Shown: positions 16,214 to 25,295 of the stretch, piece by piece | Position numbering within the stretch: the stretch's first letter is position 1 | How the letters are laid out: every line of letters starts with the position of its first letter | Assembly (NCBI RefSeq): GCF_051535235.1 | Contig: NZ_JBPPLZ010000002.1 | Span: forward strand, 401,804 to 465,803 | Direction of reading: 5' to 3' | Source of the DNA: Nitrobacter sp051535235 | Lineage (GTDB): Bacteria > Pseudomonadota > Alphaproteobacteria > Rhizobiales > Xanthobacteraceae | DNA length: 64,000 bases | Position numbers and translations under genes: made by a program | Notes under the pieces: generated by a model | Seen by the model: the letters and a program-made list of their open reading frames with translations, nothing else | Told to the model about the DNA's origin: nothing | Databases searched by the model: none

Positions 16214-18319
16214 ATGGGCCGACTTCCCAATCACGAGGCGGCAATGGGACCAGACCTCAGAGGTCCGCAAGGCACCCCCCAAGGCACCCAAGCATCGGGC
16301 CCCCGGTGCATTGCGCTGGTGGGCCCTTTCCAGAGCGGTAAAACCACCCTTCTCGAAGCGATCCTTGCCCGAACGGGCGCAATCCCCAAAGCAGGCAGTG
16401 TCGATCAGGGCACCAGCGTCGGCGACGCCAGCGCCGAAGCACGCCAGCACAAGATGGGCGTCGGGCTGACCTCAGCCACCACCAGTTTCATGGGCGAAAC
16501 CTATTCCTTTATCGACTGTCCGGGTTCGATCGAATTCGCACACGACATGCGCGCGGCGATCCCCGCGGTCGATGCCGCCGTCGTGGTCTGCGAGGCCGAT
16601 GAGCGCAAGCTGCCGCAGTTGCAGATCATCCTGCGTGAGCTGGAAGACCAGAACATTCCCCGATTTCTGTTTCTCAACAAGATCGACAAGGCGAACAAGC
16701 GAATTCGTGAAACGCTGGCGACGTTGCAGCCGGCGTCACGGACGCCGCTGGTATTGCGCCAGATTCCGATCTGGAACGGCGACCTGATCGCCGGCTTCGT
16801 CGATCTCGCGCTGGAGCGCGCCTTCGTCTATCGCGAACACATGGCCTCCGAAGTGGTCCAACTGGACGGCGGCGATCTCGACCGCGAAAAGGAAGCCCGC
16901 TTCTCGATGCTGGAGAAACTCGCCGATCACGATGACGCGCTGATGGAGCAATTGCTCGAGGATATCCCGCCGCCGCGCGACGCGGTGTTCGACGATCTCG
17001 CGCGCGAATTGCGCGAAGGCCAGATCTGCCCGGTGCTGCTCGGTTCGGCTGCGCGCGAGAACGGCGTGCTGCGGCTGATGAAGGCGCTGCGGCACGAGGC
17101 TCCCGGCATCGGCGCGACCGCGAAGCGCATGGGCGTGGCCGGCAGCAAGGAGGCGCTGGCCTACGTTTTCAAGACCGTGCACCTTCAGCATGGCGGCAAG
17201 CTGTCGCTGGCGCGGGTACTGACAGGTCGTTTCGACGATGGCGCCGCGGTGCTGGCGTCGTCCGGCGAGGGCGGAAAAATCTCCGGCATTCTCGCCGCGA
17301 CCGGCGCGCAGGAGACCAAGCGTGCATCGGCTGAAGCCGGCGAGATGATCGCGTTCGGCAAGCTCGAGGCCGTGAAGACCGGCGATACGCTGACGACCGC
17401 AAGGGTCGCGCCGCCGTCGCTGGTCAGCCTCGCGGCGGCCGCGCCGGTGCTGGCGATGGCGCTTGCGGCCGGAGACCGCAAGGACGATGTCAAGCTCGGG
17501 CAGGCTCTCGCCAAGCTCAACGAGGAAGATCCCTCGCTTGCCGTCATTCACAATGCGCAGACCCACGATACCGTGCTGTGGGGGCAGGGCGAGATGCATC
17601 TGCGCGTCGCGCTGGAGCGACTGCACGATCGCTTCGGCGTCAACGTGAAATCGCATCCGCCCGCGATCGGCTATCAGGAGACCATCCGCAAATCCATGAC
17701 CCAGCGCGGACGCCACAAGAAACAGTCCGGCGGACATGGCCAGTTCGGCGACGTAGTTCTGGAAATCACCCCGCTACCGCGCGGTTCGAACTTTGTTTTC
17801 GTCGACAAGATCGTCGGCGGCGCGGTGCCGCGCAACTATATCGGCGCGGTGGAGGAAGGCGTGGTGGACGGACTCTCGCGAGGCCCGCTCGGCTTTCCCG
17901 TGATCGATGTGCAGGTGACGCTGGTCGACGGCTCCTATCACAGCGTCGACTCCTCGGATCAGGCCTTCCGTACGGCGGCGCGCATCGGCGTGACCGAGGC
18001 CCTGCCTCAATGTCAGCCGGTGCTGCTGGAGCCGATCCATGTGGTCGAGATCGTTTGTCCGAGCGAGGCGACCGCGAAGATCAACGCCATCCTGTCGGCG
18101 CGGCGCGGCCAGATTCTCGGCTTCGATACCCGTGAGGGCTGGACCGGCTGGGACTGCGTGCGCGCCATGATGCCGGAAGCCGAGATCGGCGATCTCATTG
18201 TCGAACTGCGGTCGGCGACGGCGGGAGCGGGGAGTTTTACCCGCCAGTTCGATCGCATGGCTGAAGTCAACGGCCGGGCCGCGGACCAGATCATTGCCGC
18301 GCGTCGGGTCGCCGCTTAG
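16214..18319 (+). CDS. Elongation factor G paralogue (EF-G-like translational GTPase)
   Basis: The product has about 701 residues; starts at 16214 or 16244 are both possible. It has the domain order of EF-G: a GTPase domain with P-loop GPFQSGKTT, G3 DCPGSIEF and G4 NKID, then domains II-V with ARENGVLRLM, GQGEMHLRVALERL, GGHGQFGDVVLEI and a C-terminal FDTREGWTGWD region. The usual G3 is DTPGH; here the histidine needed for GTP hydrolysis is Ser105. It therefore belongs to the divergent EF-G-like group rather than the housekeeping FusA, which normally sits with rpsL/rpsG/tuf. No ribosomal genes are nearby. Its role in translation or ribosome recycling is unproven. Confidence 0.85.
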   Translation: MGRLPNHEAAMGPDLRGPQGTPQGTQASGPRCIALVGPFQSGKTTLLEAILARTGAIPKAGSVDQGTSVGDASAEARQHKMGVGLTSATTSFMGETYSFIDCPGSIEFAHDMRAAIPAVDAAVVVCEADERKLPQLQIILRELEDQNIPRFLFLNKIDKANKRIRETLATLQPASRTPLVLRQIPIWNGDLIAGFVDLALERAFVYREHMASEVVQLDGGDLDREKEARFSMLEKLADHDDALMEQLLEDIPPPRDAVFDDLARELREGQICPVLLGSAARENGVLRLMKALRHEAPGIGATAKRMGVAGSKEALAYVFKTVHLQHGGKLSLARVLTGRFDDGAAVLASSGEGGKISGILAATGAQETKRASAEAGEMIAFGKLEAVKTGDTLTTARVAPPSLVSLAAAAPVLAMALAAGDRKDDVKLGQALAKLNEEDPSLAVIHNAQTHDTVLWGQGEMHLRVALERLHDRFGVNVKSHPPAIGYQETIRKSMTQRGRHKKQSGGHGQFGDVVLEITPLPRGSNFVFVDKIVGGAVPRNYIGAVEEGVVDGLSRGPLGFPVIDVQVTLVDGSYHSVDSSDQAFRTAARIGVTEALPQCQPVLLEPIHVVEIVCPSEATAKINAILSARRGQILGFDTREGWTGWDCVRAMMPEAEIGDLIVELRSATAGAGSFTRQFDRMAEVNGRAADQIIAARRVAA

Positions 18320-18357
18320 AGTCTGTTTGGAAAGTCACCCGGCACCTCCCGACCGTT

Positions 18358-18502
18358 CCCCGGACGCAGCGCAGCGTGAAACGGTGCGCTGCTGAGCCGG
18401 GGTCTTTGCGAGGTTTTCTGCAACGATCCCGGGTCTGCGCAGCGTCACTTCGTGCCACAGCGGCCGGAGGTCTTGCGCGCCTGATCGCCGGGACTTGGCG
18501 GG
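18358..18502. repeat. Dispersed CCCCGGACGCAGCGCA-type palindromic repeat
   Basis: The first part (18358-18403) is an imperfect palindrome beginning CCCCGGACGCAGCGCA and ending TGCGCTGCTGAGCCGGGG. A related second part follows to about 18502. Similar sequence occurs between gltB and gltD (51309-51425), so this is a dispersed intergenic element. It follows the EF-G-like gene. Confidence 0.6.
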
Positions 18503-18520
18503 CCGCCCTGTCTTGGCCGT

Positions 18521-18545
18521 ACAATGATGTATTTTACATCATTGT
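18521..18545. promoter_or_regulatory. Perfect 11-bp inverted repeat, operator-like
   Basis: ACAATGATGTA (18521-18531) and TACATCATTGT (18535-18545) flank a TTT centre, an exact palindrome in an AT-rich block within GC-rich DNA. Further ACATC half-motifs lie at 18557 and 18569. It stands directly before the broken XRE regulator gene and about 375 bp before the SulP gene. It looks like the binding site of that regulator, but this is inference. Confidence 0.5.
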
Positions 18546-18608
18546 AATTATGTAAGACATCACTTATAACATCCTACATATGTATATCAAGCGTTGATCA
18601 CATCCTTT

Positions 18609-18913
18609 CAGATGCGGGCGGCGCGCGCTCCTGGGCATTGACCAGAAAACGCTCGCCGCGCTGGCGGGAGTCCTTGCTGGCCATCCAGCGGATGGGAGCG
18701 AGCGAGGGCCGGTGCGCGGCGTTGTCGATATGCTGGTGAAAGTGGTCGACGCATTCAATTGCGCCGGCGTCGAACGGATTGGAAAAACATGCGCGCAGCG
18801 ACGATGGCGGGCGCGGCGTGCGCCTGAAACAGCCGGGACCTCGCGCCGTCCCGGCGGCTGATACGGTCACCGAACCGCACTTACCGGCGACCCGCGCGCG
18901 ATGCGAGGACTGA
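18609..18913 (+). pseudogene. Frameshifted XRE-type transcriptional regulator remnant
   Basis: Reading across frames gives the pieces MRAARA / LLGIDQKTLAALAGV / LLAIQRMGASEG / VRGVVDMLVKVVDAFNCAGV / DDGGRGVRLKQPG. In that order they rebuild a small XRE helix-turn-helix regulator of the QMRAARALLG...GVRLR type. At least three frameshifts break it; the first is explained by loss of one GC unit in a GCGCGC run. It ends at the TGA at 18911, just before the SulP gene. I recall such regulators beside SulP genes in Bradyrhizobium. Confidence 0.65.
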
Positions 18914-18920
18914 GTGCGGG

Positions 18921-20672
18921 ATGAGCATTGCCGACGGACGACCCCACCCAATCCGCCAGCCGACCTTCGCAGAACTGTTCACGCCGAAACTCCTCACGGT
19001 GTTGCGCGAGGATTACCGTGGCGCTGATTTCCGCGCCGACGTCGTCGCCGGACTCACTGTGGCGATCGTGGCGCTGCCGCTGTCGATGGCCATTGCCATC
19101 GCCTCCGGCGTCACGCCGGATCGCGGCCTGACCACCGCGATCGTAGGCGGATTTTTTGTCTCGCTGCTCGGCGGCAGCCGGTTCCAGGTCGGCGGTCCCG
19201 CCGGCGCGTTCATCGTGCTGGTGGCGCTGACGGTCGAACGTCACGGAATCGACGGCGTCATCCTCGCGACTTTCATGGCGGGCGTCTTGCTGATTGCCGC
19301 CGGGCTGATGCGGCTCGGCACCTACATCAAGTTCATTCCCTATCCGGTTACGGTGGGCTTCACCGCCGGCATCGGCGTCATCATCTTTGCGGGCCAGATC
19401 AAGGACCTTCTTGGAATCACACTGGCGAAGGAGCCGAGCGGGCTTATTCCGAAGCTCGCGGCGCTGGCGCGGGCCGGCGACACCATCAGTATGTCCGCGG
19501 TCGCGGTAAGCATCATCGCGGTCGTCATCATCGTCGGCCTGAAGAAGCTGCGGCCGGCGTGGCCCGGCATGTTGATCGCGATCGTGGTCGCCGCCAGTGC
19601 CGCATGGGCGCTGTCATTACCGGTGGAGACCATCGGCACGCGCTTCGGCGGAATTCCGCGCGAATTGTCCTGGCCGGTCTGGCCGACATTTTCGCTCGAC
19701 AAGATGCAGGCGGTGTTTCCCGACGCGGTGGCCTTCGCGCTGCTGGGATCGATCGAGTCGCTGTTGTCGGCGGTGGTGGCCGACGGCATGACCGGACGGC
19801 GGCATCGCTCGAATTGCGAATTGATGGCGCAGGGCGTCGCCAACGTCGCTTCCGCGCTGTTCGGCGGCATCTGCGTCACCGGACTGATCGCGCGGACCGC
19901 GACCAATATCCGCGCCGGCGCTCGCGGTCCTGTCGCGGGGATGCTGCATTCGGCGTTCCTGTTGCTGTTCATGCTGATTGCGGCGCCGCTGGCGAGCTAT
20001 ATTCCGCTTGCGGCGCTGGCTGCAGTGCTGGCGGTTGTCGCCTGGGACATGGTCGAGAAGCGCGAATTCGCGACTCTGATCCGCGCATCGCGGGGTGACG
20101 CCGTCGTGCTGCTCGCCACCTTCCTGCTGACCATCTTCCGCGATCTCACCGAGGGCATTCTGGTCGGATTCGCGCTCGGCGCGGTGCTGTTCATCAACCG
20201 CATGGCGCAGACTACCGGCGTCGAAGCCGGCATTCCGCTGGTGGCCGAGGACAAGGCCGATGACGCCAACGGTGATCGTCAGCCCTACGATGCCGCGCTG
20301 GTGGCCGATCCGGACGTCGTCATATACCGCATCACCGGAGCATTCTTCTTCGGGGCGGCCTCCGAGGTCGGATCGGTGCTCGATGCCATTATGGAGCGAC
20401 AAAAGGCGTTTGTCGTGGATTTCGCCGCGGTTCCGCTCCTCGATTCCACCGGGGCAAACACCATCAGCCGGATCGCCGCCAAGGCGCGGCGGCAGGGAAT
20501 CCCTTTTTTCGTTACAGGGGCGTCGCCGGCGGTGCGGCGGGCGCTCCTGACCCATGGGGTCAGGCCGCCGCTCGCGAAATTCCGGGAGACCATCGCGCGC
20601 GCCGTCGCCGACATCAAGGCGTCCCGCCACGCGCTGCCCGTTGCCGCGAAGGAAGCGCAACCGGTGCTCTGA
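18921..20672 (+). CDS. SulP-family inorganic anion transporter with STAS domain
   Basis: The product has 583 residues. About 11-12 membrane helices are present, with the family blocks DVVAGLTVAIVALPLSMAIAIASG near the N-terminus, then SLLGGSRFQVGGPAGAF and AFALLGSIESLLSAVVADGMTG. A cytosolic STAS domain follows (about residues 455-565; VIYRITGAFFFGAASEVG, then FVVDFAAVPLLDSTGAN). SulP proteins move sulfate, bicarbonate or dicarboxylates across the inner membrane; the substrate here is not determinable. The broken XRE gene and the palindrome lie just upstream, so expression may have lost its regulator. Confidence 0.92.
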   Translation: MSIADGRPHPIRQPTFAELFTPKLLTVLREDYRGADFRADVVAGLTVAIVALPLSMAIAIASGVTPDRGLTTAIVGGFFVSLLGGSRFQVGGPAGAFIVLVALTVERHGIDGVILATFMAGVLLIAAGLMRLGTYIKFIPYPVTVGFTAGIGVIIFAGQIKDLLGITLAKEPSGLIPKLAALARAGDTISMSAVAVSIIAVVIIVGLKKLRPAWPGMLIAIVVAASAAWALSLPVETIGTRFGGIPRELSWPVWPTFSLDKMQAVFPDAVAFALLGSIESLLSAVVADGMTGRRHRSNCELMAQGVANVASALFGGICVTGLIARTATNIRAGARGPVAGMLHSAFLLLFMLIAAPLASYIPLAALAAVLAVVAWDMVEKREFATLIRASRGDAVVLLATFLLTIFRDLTEGILVGFALGAVLFINRMAQTTGVEAGIPLVAEDKADDANGDRQPYDAALVADPDVVIYRITGAFFFGAASEVGSVLDAIMERQKAFVVDFAAVPLLDSTGANTISRIAAKARRQGIPFFVTGASPAVRRALLTHGVRPPLAKFRETIARAVADIKASRHALPVAAKEAQPVL

Positions 20673-20810
20673 GCCGCGCCGGGCGACTTGCGGTGTCTGC
20701 TGATACGGGCAATTGCGGCCCGCGGCATTGACAGCGGGCACGCCTTGCATGATCTCATCCGATCGCGCCGCCCGATCGTCGGGCGCGCGCGCCCCGCGAT
20801 GGGACCAGCC

Positions 20811-21662
20811 ATGTCAGCCGAGAGTAAAGTCCCTGCCGCCTGCCTGATCGGATGGCCTGCGGCGCATTCGCGCTCGCCGCTGATCCATCATTACTGGCTG
20901 CGCCTTTATGGGATCGATGGCGGCTACAGTATCGAGGCGATTCCGCCCGAGGGTTTCGCCGAATTCATCATGAATCTGTCCAAGCATGGCTTTGTCGGCG
21001 CCAACGTCACGATCCCGCACAAGGAGCGGGCACTGCAACTGACCGCACCCGATGCGCGCGCAAGGGCGGTCGGCGCCGCCAACACGCTCTATTATGAAGG
21101 CGAGACGTTACGCTCCACCAATACCGACGTCGAGGGTTTCATCGGCAATCTGGATGTCGCCGCGCCGGGCTGGGATCGCACCGATGATGCGGTAGTGCTC
21201 GGCGCCGGCGGATCGTCGCGTGCCGTGGTGTTCGGCCTGATCGAACGCGGCATCAAACGCATCCATCTCGCCAACCGCACGATGGAACGGGCGCAGGCGC
21301 TTGCGGATCAGTTTGGCGGATCGGTCGTGCCGCTGGCCTGGAGCGGACTCGATGATGTGCTGCCGCGCGCCGGGCTGCTCGTGAACACCACCTCGCTCGG
21401 CATGGCGGGGCAGCCTGCGCTGAACGTCGAACTGCCGCTGCTGCCATCGGACGCGGTGGTCGCCGATCTGGTCTATGTTCCGCTGGAAACGCCCTTGCTC
21501 GCGGCGGCGAAGGTGCGCGGCCTCAGGACCGCCGATGGTCTCGGAATGCTGCTGCATCAGGCGGTGCGCGGATTTGAACTGTGGTTCGGACGACGTCCCG
21601 CTGTGACGTCGGAATTGCGCGCCCTGGTCGAGGCCGATCTCTGCGCTCATTCGTCGACTTGA
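20811..21662 (+). CDS. aroE: Shikimate dehydrogenase
   Basis: The product has 283 residues. It is an NADPH-dependent reductase of 3-dehydroshikimate in the shikimate pathway. The substrate site SRSPLIHHYWL, the catalytic lysine in NVTIPHKE, the aspartate in STNTDVEGF and the nucleotide loop GAGGSSRAVVFGL are present. The C-terminal DGLGMLLHQAVRGFELWFG motif is also typical. The start could be ATG 20811 (MSAESK) or 20799. In many Rhizobiales aroE sits between maf and coaE; here its neighbours are SulP and feoAB, so this may be a second or relocated copy. Confidence 0.9.
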   Translation: MSAESKVPAACLIGWPAAHSRSPLIHHYWLRLYGIDGGYSIEAIPPEGFAEFIMNLSKHGFVGANVTIPHKERALQLTAPDARARAVGAANTLYYEGETLRSTNTDVEGFIGNLDVAAPGWDRTDDAVVLGAGGSSRAVVFGLIERGIKRIHLANRTMERAQALADQFGGSVVPLAWSGLDDVLPRAGLLVNTTSLGMAGQPALNVELPLLPSDAVVADLVYVPLETPLLAAAKVRGLRTADGLGMLLHQAVRGFELWFGRRPAVTSELRALVEADLCAHSST

Positions 21663-21677
21663 GTTTGGCGCCCCAAT

Positions 21678-21694
21678 TTTTTAACCGTTCTAAT
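21678..21694. promoter_or_regulatory. Candidate Irr (ICE) box upstream of feoA
   Basis: TTTTTAA-CCG-TTCTAAT matches 11 of the 14 specified positions of the rhizobial iron-control element TTTAGAA-N3-TTCTAAA. It lies 83 bp before the feoA start in the aroE-feoA gap. Control by Irr or another iron regulator is inference. Confidence 0.35.
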
Positions 21695-21776
21695 CTGGCG
21701 ACTAATCAACGCTCTTTGTCTTGACCCCCATGAAAGCATGATCCAGTTGGTAGAGTGTCATCCTGAAGCGACCATT

Positions 21777-22094
21777 ATGTCCGATTTTGAAACCAGCATC
21801 CCTGACGCCGCGGAGACCACTCCGCTGGGCCTTGCACAACGCGGCTTTAGCGGCCGCGTCAATGCAATCATGGTCGACGGCGATCACCTTGGAGTGTCGG
21901 CGTTGGAGATCGAGCGGCGCCTTCTCGAACTCGGAATCGTCGAAGGCGCGTCGGTGCAGATCCTGCATGAGGGACCGATCGGCCGGGATCCGATCGCGAT
22001 CCGCGTCAACGGCACGACGATCGCGCTGCGCCGGCGCGAAGCCATGGCGATCATGGTCGGCGCTCTCGAACCGACGGCGAAAACCACAGCATGA
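21777..22094 (+). CDS. feoA: Ferrous iron transport protein A
   Basis: The product has 105 residues. An SH3-like FeoA domain is present, with LGLAQRGFSGRVNAI near the start, ERRLLELGIVEGASVQILHEG and IAIRVNGTTIALRRREA. FeoA is a small cytosolic partner that supports FeoB. The stop overlaps the feoB start by 4 bp (ATGA), which implies translational coupling. The ATG at 21777 is chosen because the family begins shortly before LAQR; an upstream in-frame extension is possible. Confidence 0.92.
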   Translation: MSDFETSIPDAAETTPLGLAQRGFSGRVNAIMVDGDHLGVSALEIERRLLELGIVEGASVQILHEGPIGRDPIAIRVNGTTIALRRREAMAIMVGALEPTAKTTA

Positions 22095-23971
22095 GCGTTA
22101 TCGACGTGAATGACTGGCGCATCGCCCTGGTTGGAACGCCGAACAGCGGCAAGACGGCCTTGTTCAACGCGCTCACGGGCAGCCGCCAGAAGGTGGCCAA
22201 CTACGCCGGCGTCACGGTGGAGCGGAAGTCCGGGTTTTTGAAAACCGCATCCGGCCACCGGGTCAACCTGATCGACCTGCCGGGAACCTATTCATTGCGG
22301 GGCCGCAGCCCCGATGAGGACATCACTCGCGACGTTATACTCGGCAAGCTTGCAAGCGAAAGCCCGCCTGACTTCCTGCTCTGCGTCGCCGACGCCACCA
22401 ATCTTCGCGTGGCGTTGCGCCTTGTGATCGAATTGAAGCGTGTGCACCGTCCGATGCTGCTGGTGCTGAACATGATCGACATCGCGCGGCGGCGCGGGGT
22501 CGACGTTCATCTCGACAAGCTCTCCGCCGAACTTGGCGTGCCGGTGGTGACGTCGACCGCCGTGCGGCGCGGCGGCATTGACGATCTGCTGCGACATATC
22601 GACGACATCGTCGGCAAGCCGGCCGGTGCCATCGCCGCGAGCGACTGGACGACGCCGGCCGTGTCCGACCTGCGCGCGGCGCAGCGCGAAGCCGATCGCG
22701 TGATACGCGCCTCCGTGAGCGAGCCCGCCAAGCCCGATACGTGGACCACGCGCGTGGACTCGGTGCTGCTGCATCCGGTGTGGGGCATGGCCGCGCTGCT
22801 GTTGTTGCTGTTCGTGATGTTTCAGGCGGTGTTCGCCTGGGCGGAGCCGGCGATGGACCTCATCACTCAGGGGTTCGATGCGCTCGGCGCGTTTTCGGCG
22901 ACCGTGCTGCCGGAGGGATTGCTGCAGAGCTTTGTCCAGAACGGCGTGATCTCCGGTGTCGGCAGCGTCATCGTGTTCCTGCCGCAAATCCTCATTTTGT
23001 TTCTTTTCATCCTGCTGCTCGAGGATCTCGGCTACATGGCGCGCGCGGCGTTCCTGATGGATCGCATCATGGGCGGCGCCGGACTGCACGGTCGCGCCTT
23101 CATTCCGTTGTTGTCGAGTTTTGCCTGCGCGATCCCCGGCATCATGGCGACGCGGGTGATCGATAACAAGCGTGACCGGCTGACCACCATCATGGTTGCG
23201 CCGCTGATGACCTGTTCGGCACGCATCCCGGTGTACACGCTGATTATCGCCGCCTTCATACCGAACAGGCCGGTGTTGGGCGTTCTTGGATTGCAGGGGC
23301 TCGTGATGTTCGGGCTCTATGCGATGGGTATCTTCAGCGCGCTCGCGGTGTCGTTCGTGGCCAACCGCTTTTTCTGGCGTGACAGCGCGACTCCGCCCTT
23401 CATGCTGGAACTGCCGGATTACAAGCTGCCGCAATTGCGTAGCGTGCTGATGAATCTCTACCAGCGCGCAATGGCGTTTCTGAAACGCGCCGGCACCACG
23501 ATCTTTTCCATGATGGTTCTGATCTGGTTTCTGGCGTCGTTTCCGCGTCCGCCGGCGGGCGCGACCGAACCCGCGATCGATTTCAGCCTTGCGGCCATGA
23601 TCGGCCGCTGGATCGAACCGTTGCTCGCGCCGATCGGTTTCAACTGGCAGATCAGCGTCGCGCTGATTCCCGGCATGGCCGCGCGCGAGGTGGCGGTGGC
23701 CTCGCTCGGCACCGTCTATGCGATCGAGGGTGGCAAGGAGGCGGCGGACCAGGTCGGCCACATGCTCGCCTCGCAATGGAGTCTCGCGACCGCGCTGGCG
23801 TTTCTGGCCTGGTATGTCTTCGCGCCGCAATGCGCCTCGACGCTGGCCGTCATCAAGCGCGAGACCGGCGGCTGGCGCTGGATGCTGATCACGTTCTTCT
23901 ACATGCTGGCGCTGGCCTATCTCGCCGCCTTCGTCACCTATCGCATCGCGCTCGCTATGGGCTGGGGCTGA
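22091..23971 (+). CDS. feoB: Ferrous iron transport protein B
   Basis: The product has 626 residues. An N-terminal GTPase domain (P-loop GTPNSGKT, residues 15-22; switch DLPGTYSL; NMIDIARRRG) is joined to a polytopic membrane domain. The two gate regions are visible as SFACAIPGIMATRVI and PLMTCSARIPVYTLI. It imports Fe2+ across the inner membrane under low-oxygen or acidic conditions. It is shorter than the 773-residue E. coli protein and has no FeoC-like gene behind it. It forms an operon with feoA. Confidence 0.95.
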   Translation: MSVIDVNDWRIALVGTPNSGKTALFNALTGSRQKVANYAGVTVERKSGFLKTASGHRVNLIDLPGTYSLRGRSPDEDITRDVILGKLASESPPDFLLCVADATNLRVALRLVIELKRVHRPMLLVLNMIDIARRRGVDVHLDKLSAELGVPVVTSTAVRRGGIDDLLRHIDDIVGKPAGAIAASDWTTPAVSDLRAAQREADRVIRASVSEPAKPDTWTTRVDSVLLHPVWGMAALLLLLFVMFQAVFAWAEPAMDLITQGFDALGAFSATVLPEGLLQSFVQNGVISGVGSVIVFLPQILILFLFILLLEDLGYMARAAFLMDRIMGGAGLHGRAFIPLLSSFACAIPGIMATRVIDNKRDRLTTIMVAPLMTCSARIPVYTLIIAAFIPNRPVLGVLGLQGLVMFGLYAMGIFSALAVSFVANRFFWRDSATPPFMLELPDYKLPQLRSVLMNLYQRAMAFLKRAGTTIFSMMVLIWFLASFPRPPAGATEPAIDFSLAAMIGRWIEPLLAPIGFNWQISVALIPGMAAREVAVASLGTVYAIEGGKEAADQVGHMLASQWSLATALAFLAWYVFAPQCASTLAVIKRETGGWRWMLITFFYMLALAYLAAFVTYRIALAMGWG

Positions 23972-23975
23972 GCGC

Positions 23976-24020
23976 CTTTCCAGCGCACGGTTTCATGCGC
24001 GGCGTTGCGGTGCTGGAAAG
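23976..24020. repeat. Inverted repeat between convergent feoB and lldD
   Basis: CTTTCCAGC (23976-23984) and GCTGGAAAG (24012-24020) form a 9-bp stem around a 27-nt GC-rich loop. It sits between the two converging stop codons and could act as a weak bidirectional terminator, although no long T run follows. Confidence 0.4.
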
Positions 24021-24046
24021 AAAGGCCGCGTCAGCTTTTCAGGCGT

Positions 24047-25192
24047 TCAGACCGCCAGCACGCGGCGGTCGATGTCGGCGATCGTATTGACGCCGCACAG
24101 GCCCATGGTCACGCTGAGTTCATTGGCGATGATGTCGAGCGCCTTGGTCACGCCCGCGCCGCCGAACGCGCCGAGACCGTAGACGTAGGCGCGTCCGATC
24201 ATGCAGGATCTTGCGCCGAGCGCGAGCGCACGCATCACGTCCTGGCCCGAGCGGATGCCGCCGTCAAACATGACTTCTACCGTCGATCCGACCGCATCGA
24301 CGATCCTCGGCAGCATTTCGATCGAGGATTGCGCGCCGTCGAGCTGACGGCCGCCATGATTGGAGACCACCAGCGCTTGTGCGCCGGTCTTCGCCGCTTC
24401 CTGCGCGTCCTCGACATCGAGGATGCCCTTGAGGATGAGCTTGCCGGGCCAGATGCCGCGGATCCAGCCGACATCCTTCCAGTTCAGCGCTGGGTCGAAC
24501 TGTCCGGCGACCCAGGCCGCCACCGATCCGAGATCGTCGACGTTTTTGACGTGGCCGGCGATGTTGCCGAAATTCCGGCGCTTCGCGCGCAGCGTGCCGA
24601 TCAGCCACGATGGCTTGCGCATGAAGTCGAGCATGTTGGAAAGGCTGAACAGTTGTGGTGGCACCGACAGGCCGTTCTTGATGTCCTGATGACGCTGCCC
24701 CAGCACCTGCAAATCCACCGTCAGCACCAGCGCGCTGCATTTCGCCGCCATGGCGCGCTCGACCAGTTCCCTGACGAAGCCGCGATCCCTCATGACATAG
24801 AGCTGAAACCAGAACGGCTTGCCGACGCTCTCCGCCACGTCCTCGATCGAGTTGATCGACATCGTGCTCAGCGTATACGGAATGCCGGCGGCTTGCGCGG
24901 CGCGGCAGGCATGGATCTCGCCGTCGCCGTATTGCATTCCGGTCGAGCCCACCGGCGCCAGGATCAGCGGCAGGCTTGCCTTTTCGCCGAGGATGTTGGT
25001 CGCGAGATCGCGCCTGGAGATATCGATCAGGATCCGCTGACGAAACTTGATCGCATGAAGGTCGTCGCTATTGGCGCGATACGTCTGTTCGGAATATGAG
25101 CCGCAATCGACATAGTCGAAGAATGCCTTGGGAACGCGGCGGCGGTGAACCTCGCGCAGATCTTCGATACAGGTGATCCGATCCATCCGCAT
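24047..25192 (-). CDS. lldD: FMN-dependent alpha-hydroxy-acid (L-lactate) dehydrogenase
   Basis: The product has 381 residues. It is a TIM-barrel flavoprotein of the LldD / glycolate oxidase family, which oxidises L-lactate to pyruvate and feeds electrons to the respiratory chain. The catalytic histidine is in SNHGGRQLDG. FMN-binding blocks are LILAPVGSTGMQYGDGE, LTVDLQVLGQRHQD and FDGGIRSGQDVMRALALGA. The start ATG at 25192 (MRMDRITCIEDLREVHRRR) has AGGA upstream. No lactate permease gene is adjacent. Another 2-hydroxy acid as substrate is possible. Confidence 0.88.
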   Translation of the reverse strand: MRMDRITCIEDLREVHRRRVPKAFFDYVDCGSYSEQTYRANSDDLHAIKFRQRILIDISRRDLATNILGEKASLPLILAPVGSTGMQYGDGEIHACRAAQAAGIPYTLSTMSINSIEDVAESVGKPFWFQLYVMRDRGFVRELVERAMAAKCSALVLTVDLQVLGQRHQDIKNGLSVPPQLFSLSNMLDFMRKPSWLIGTLRAKRRNFGNIAGHVKNVDDLGSVAAWVAGQFDPALNWKDVGWIRGIWPGKLILKGILDVEDAQEAAKTGAQALVVSNHGGRQLDGAQSSIEMLPRIVDAVGSTVEVMFDGGIRSGQDVMRALALGARSCMIGRAYVYGLGAFGGAGVTKALDIIANELSVTMGLCGVNTIADIDRRVLAV

Positions 25193-25295
25193 GTCTGGCT
25201 GTTCCTATATTCGCTGCTGGACCCCGGACCCGGAACCTGGCAGCAAGGAACGGAACCCGGCGACGATAGTTAAATCTGTTCCCCAGGAGAAAGCC

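Noticed and set aside
24005..25099. 364-residue plus-strand open frame over lldD
   Set aside because: Antisense shadow of lldD; composition is that of a mirrored GC-rich gene.
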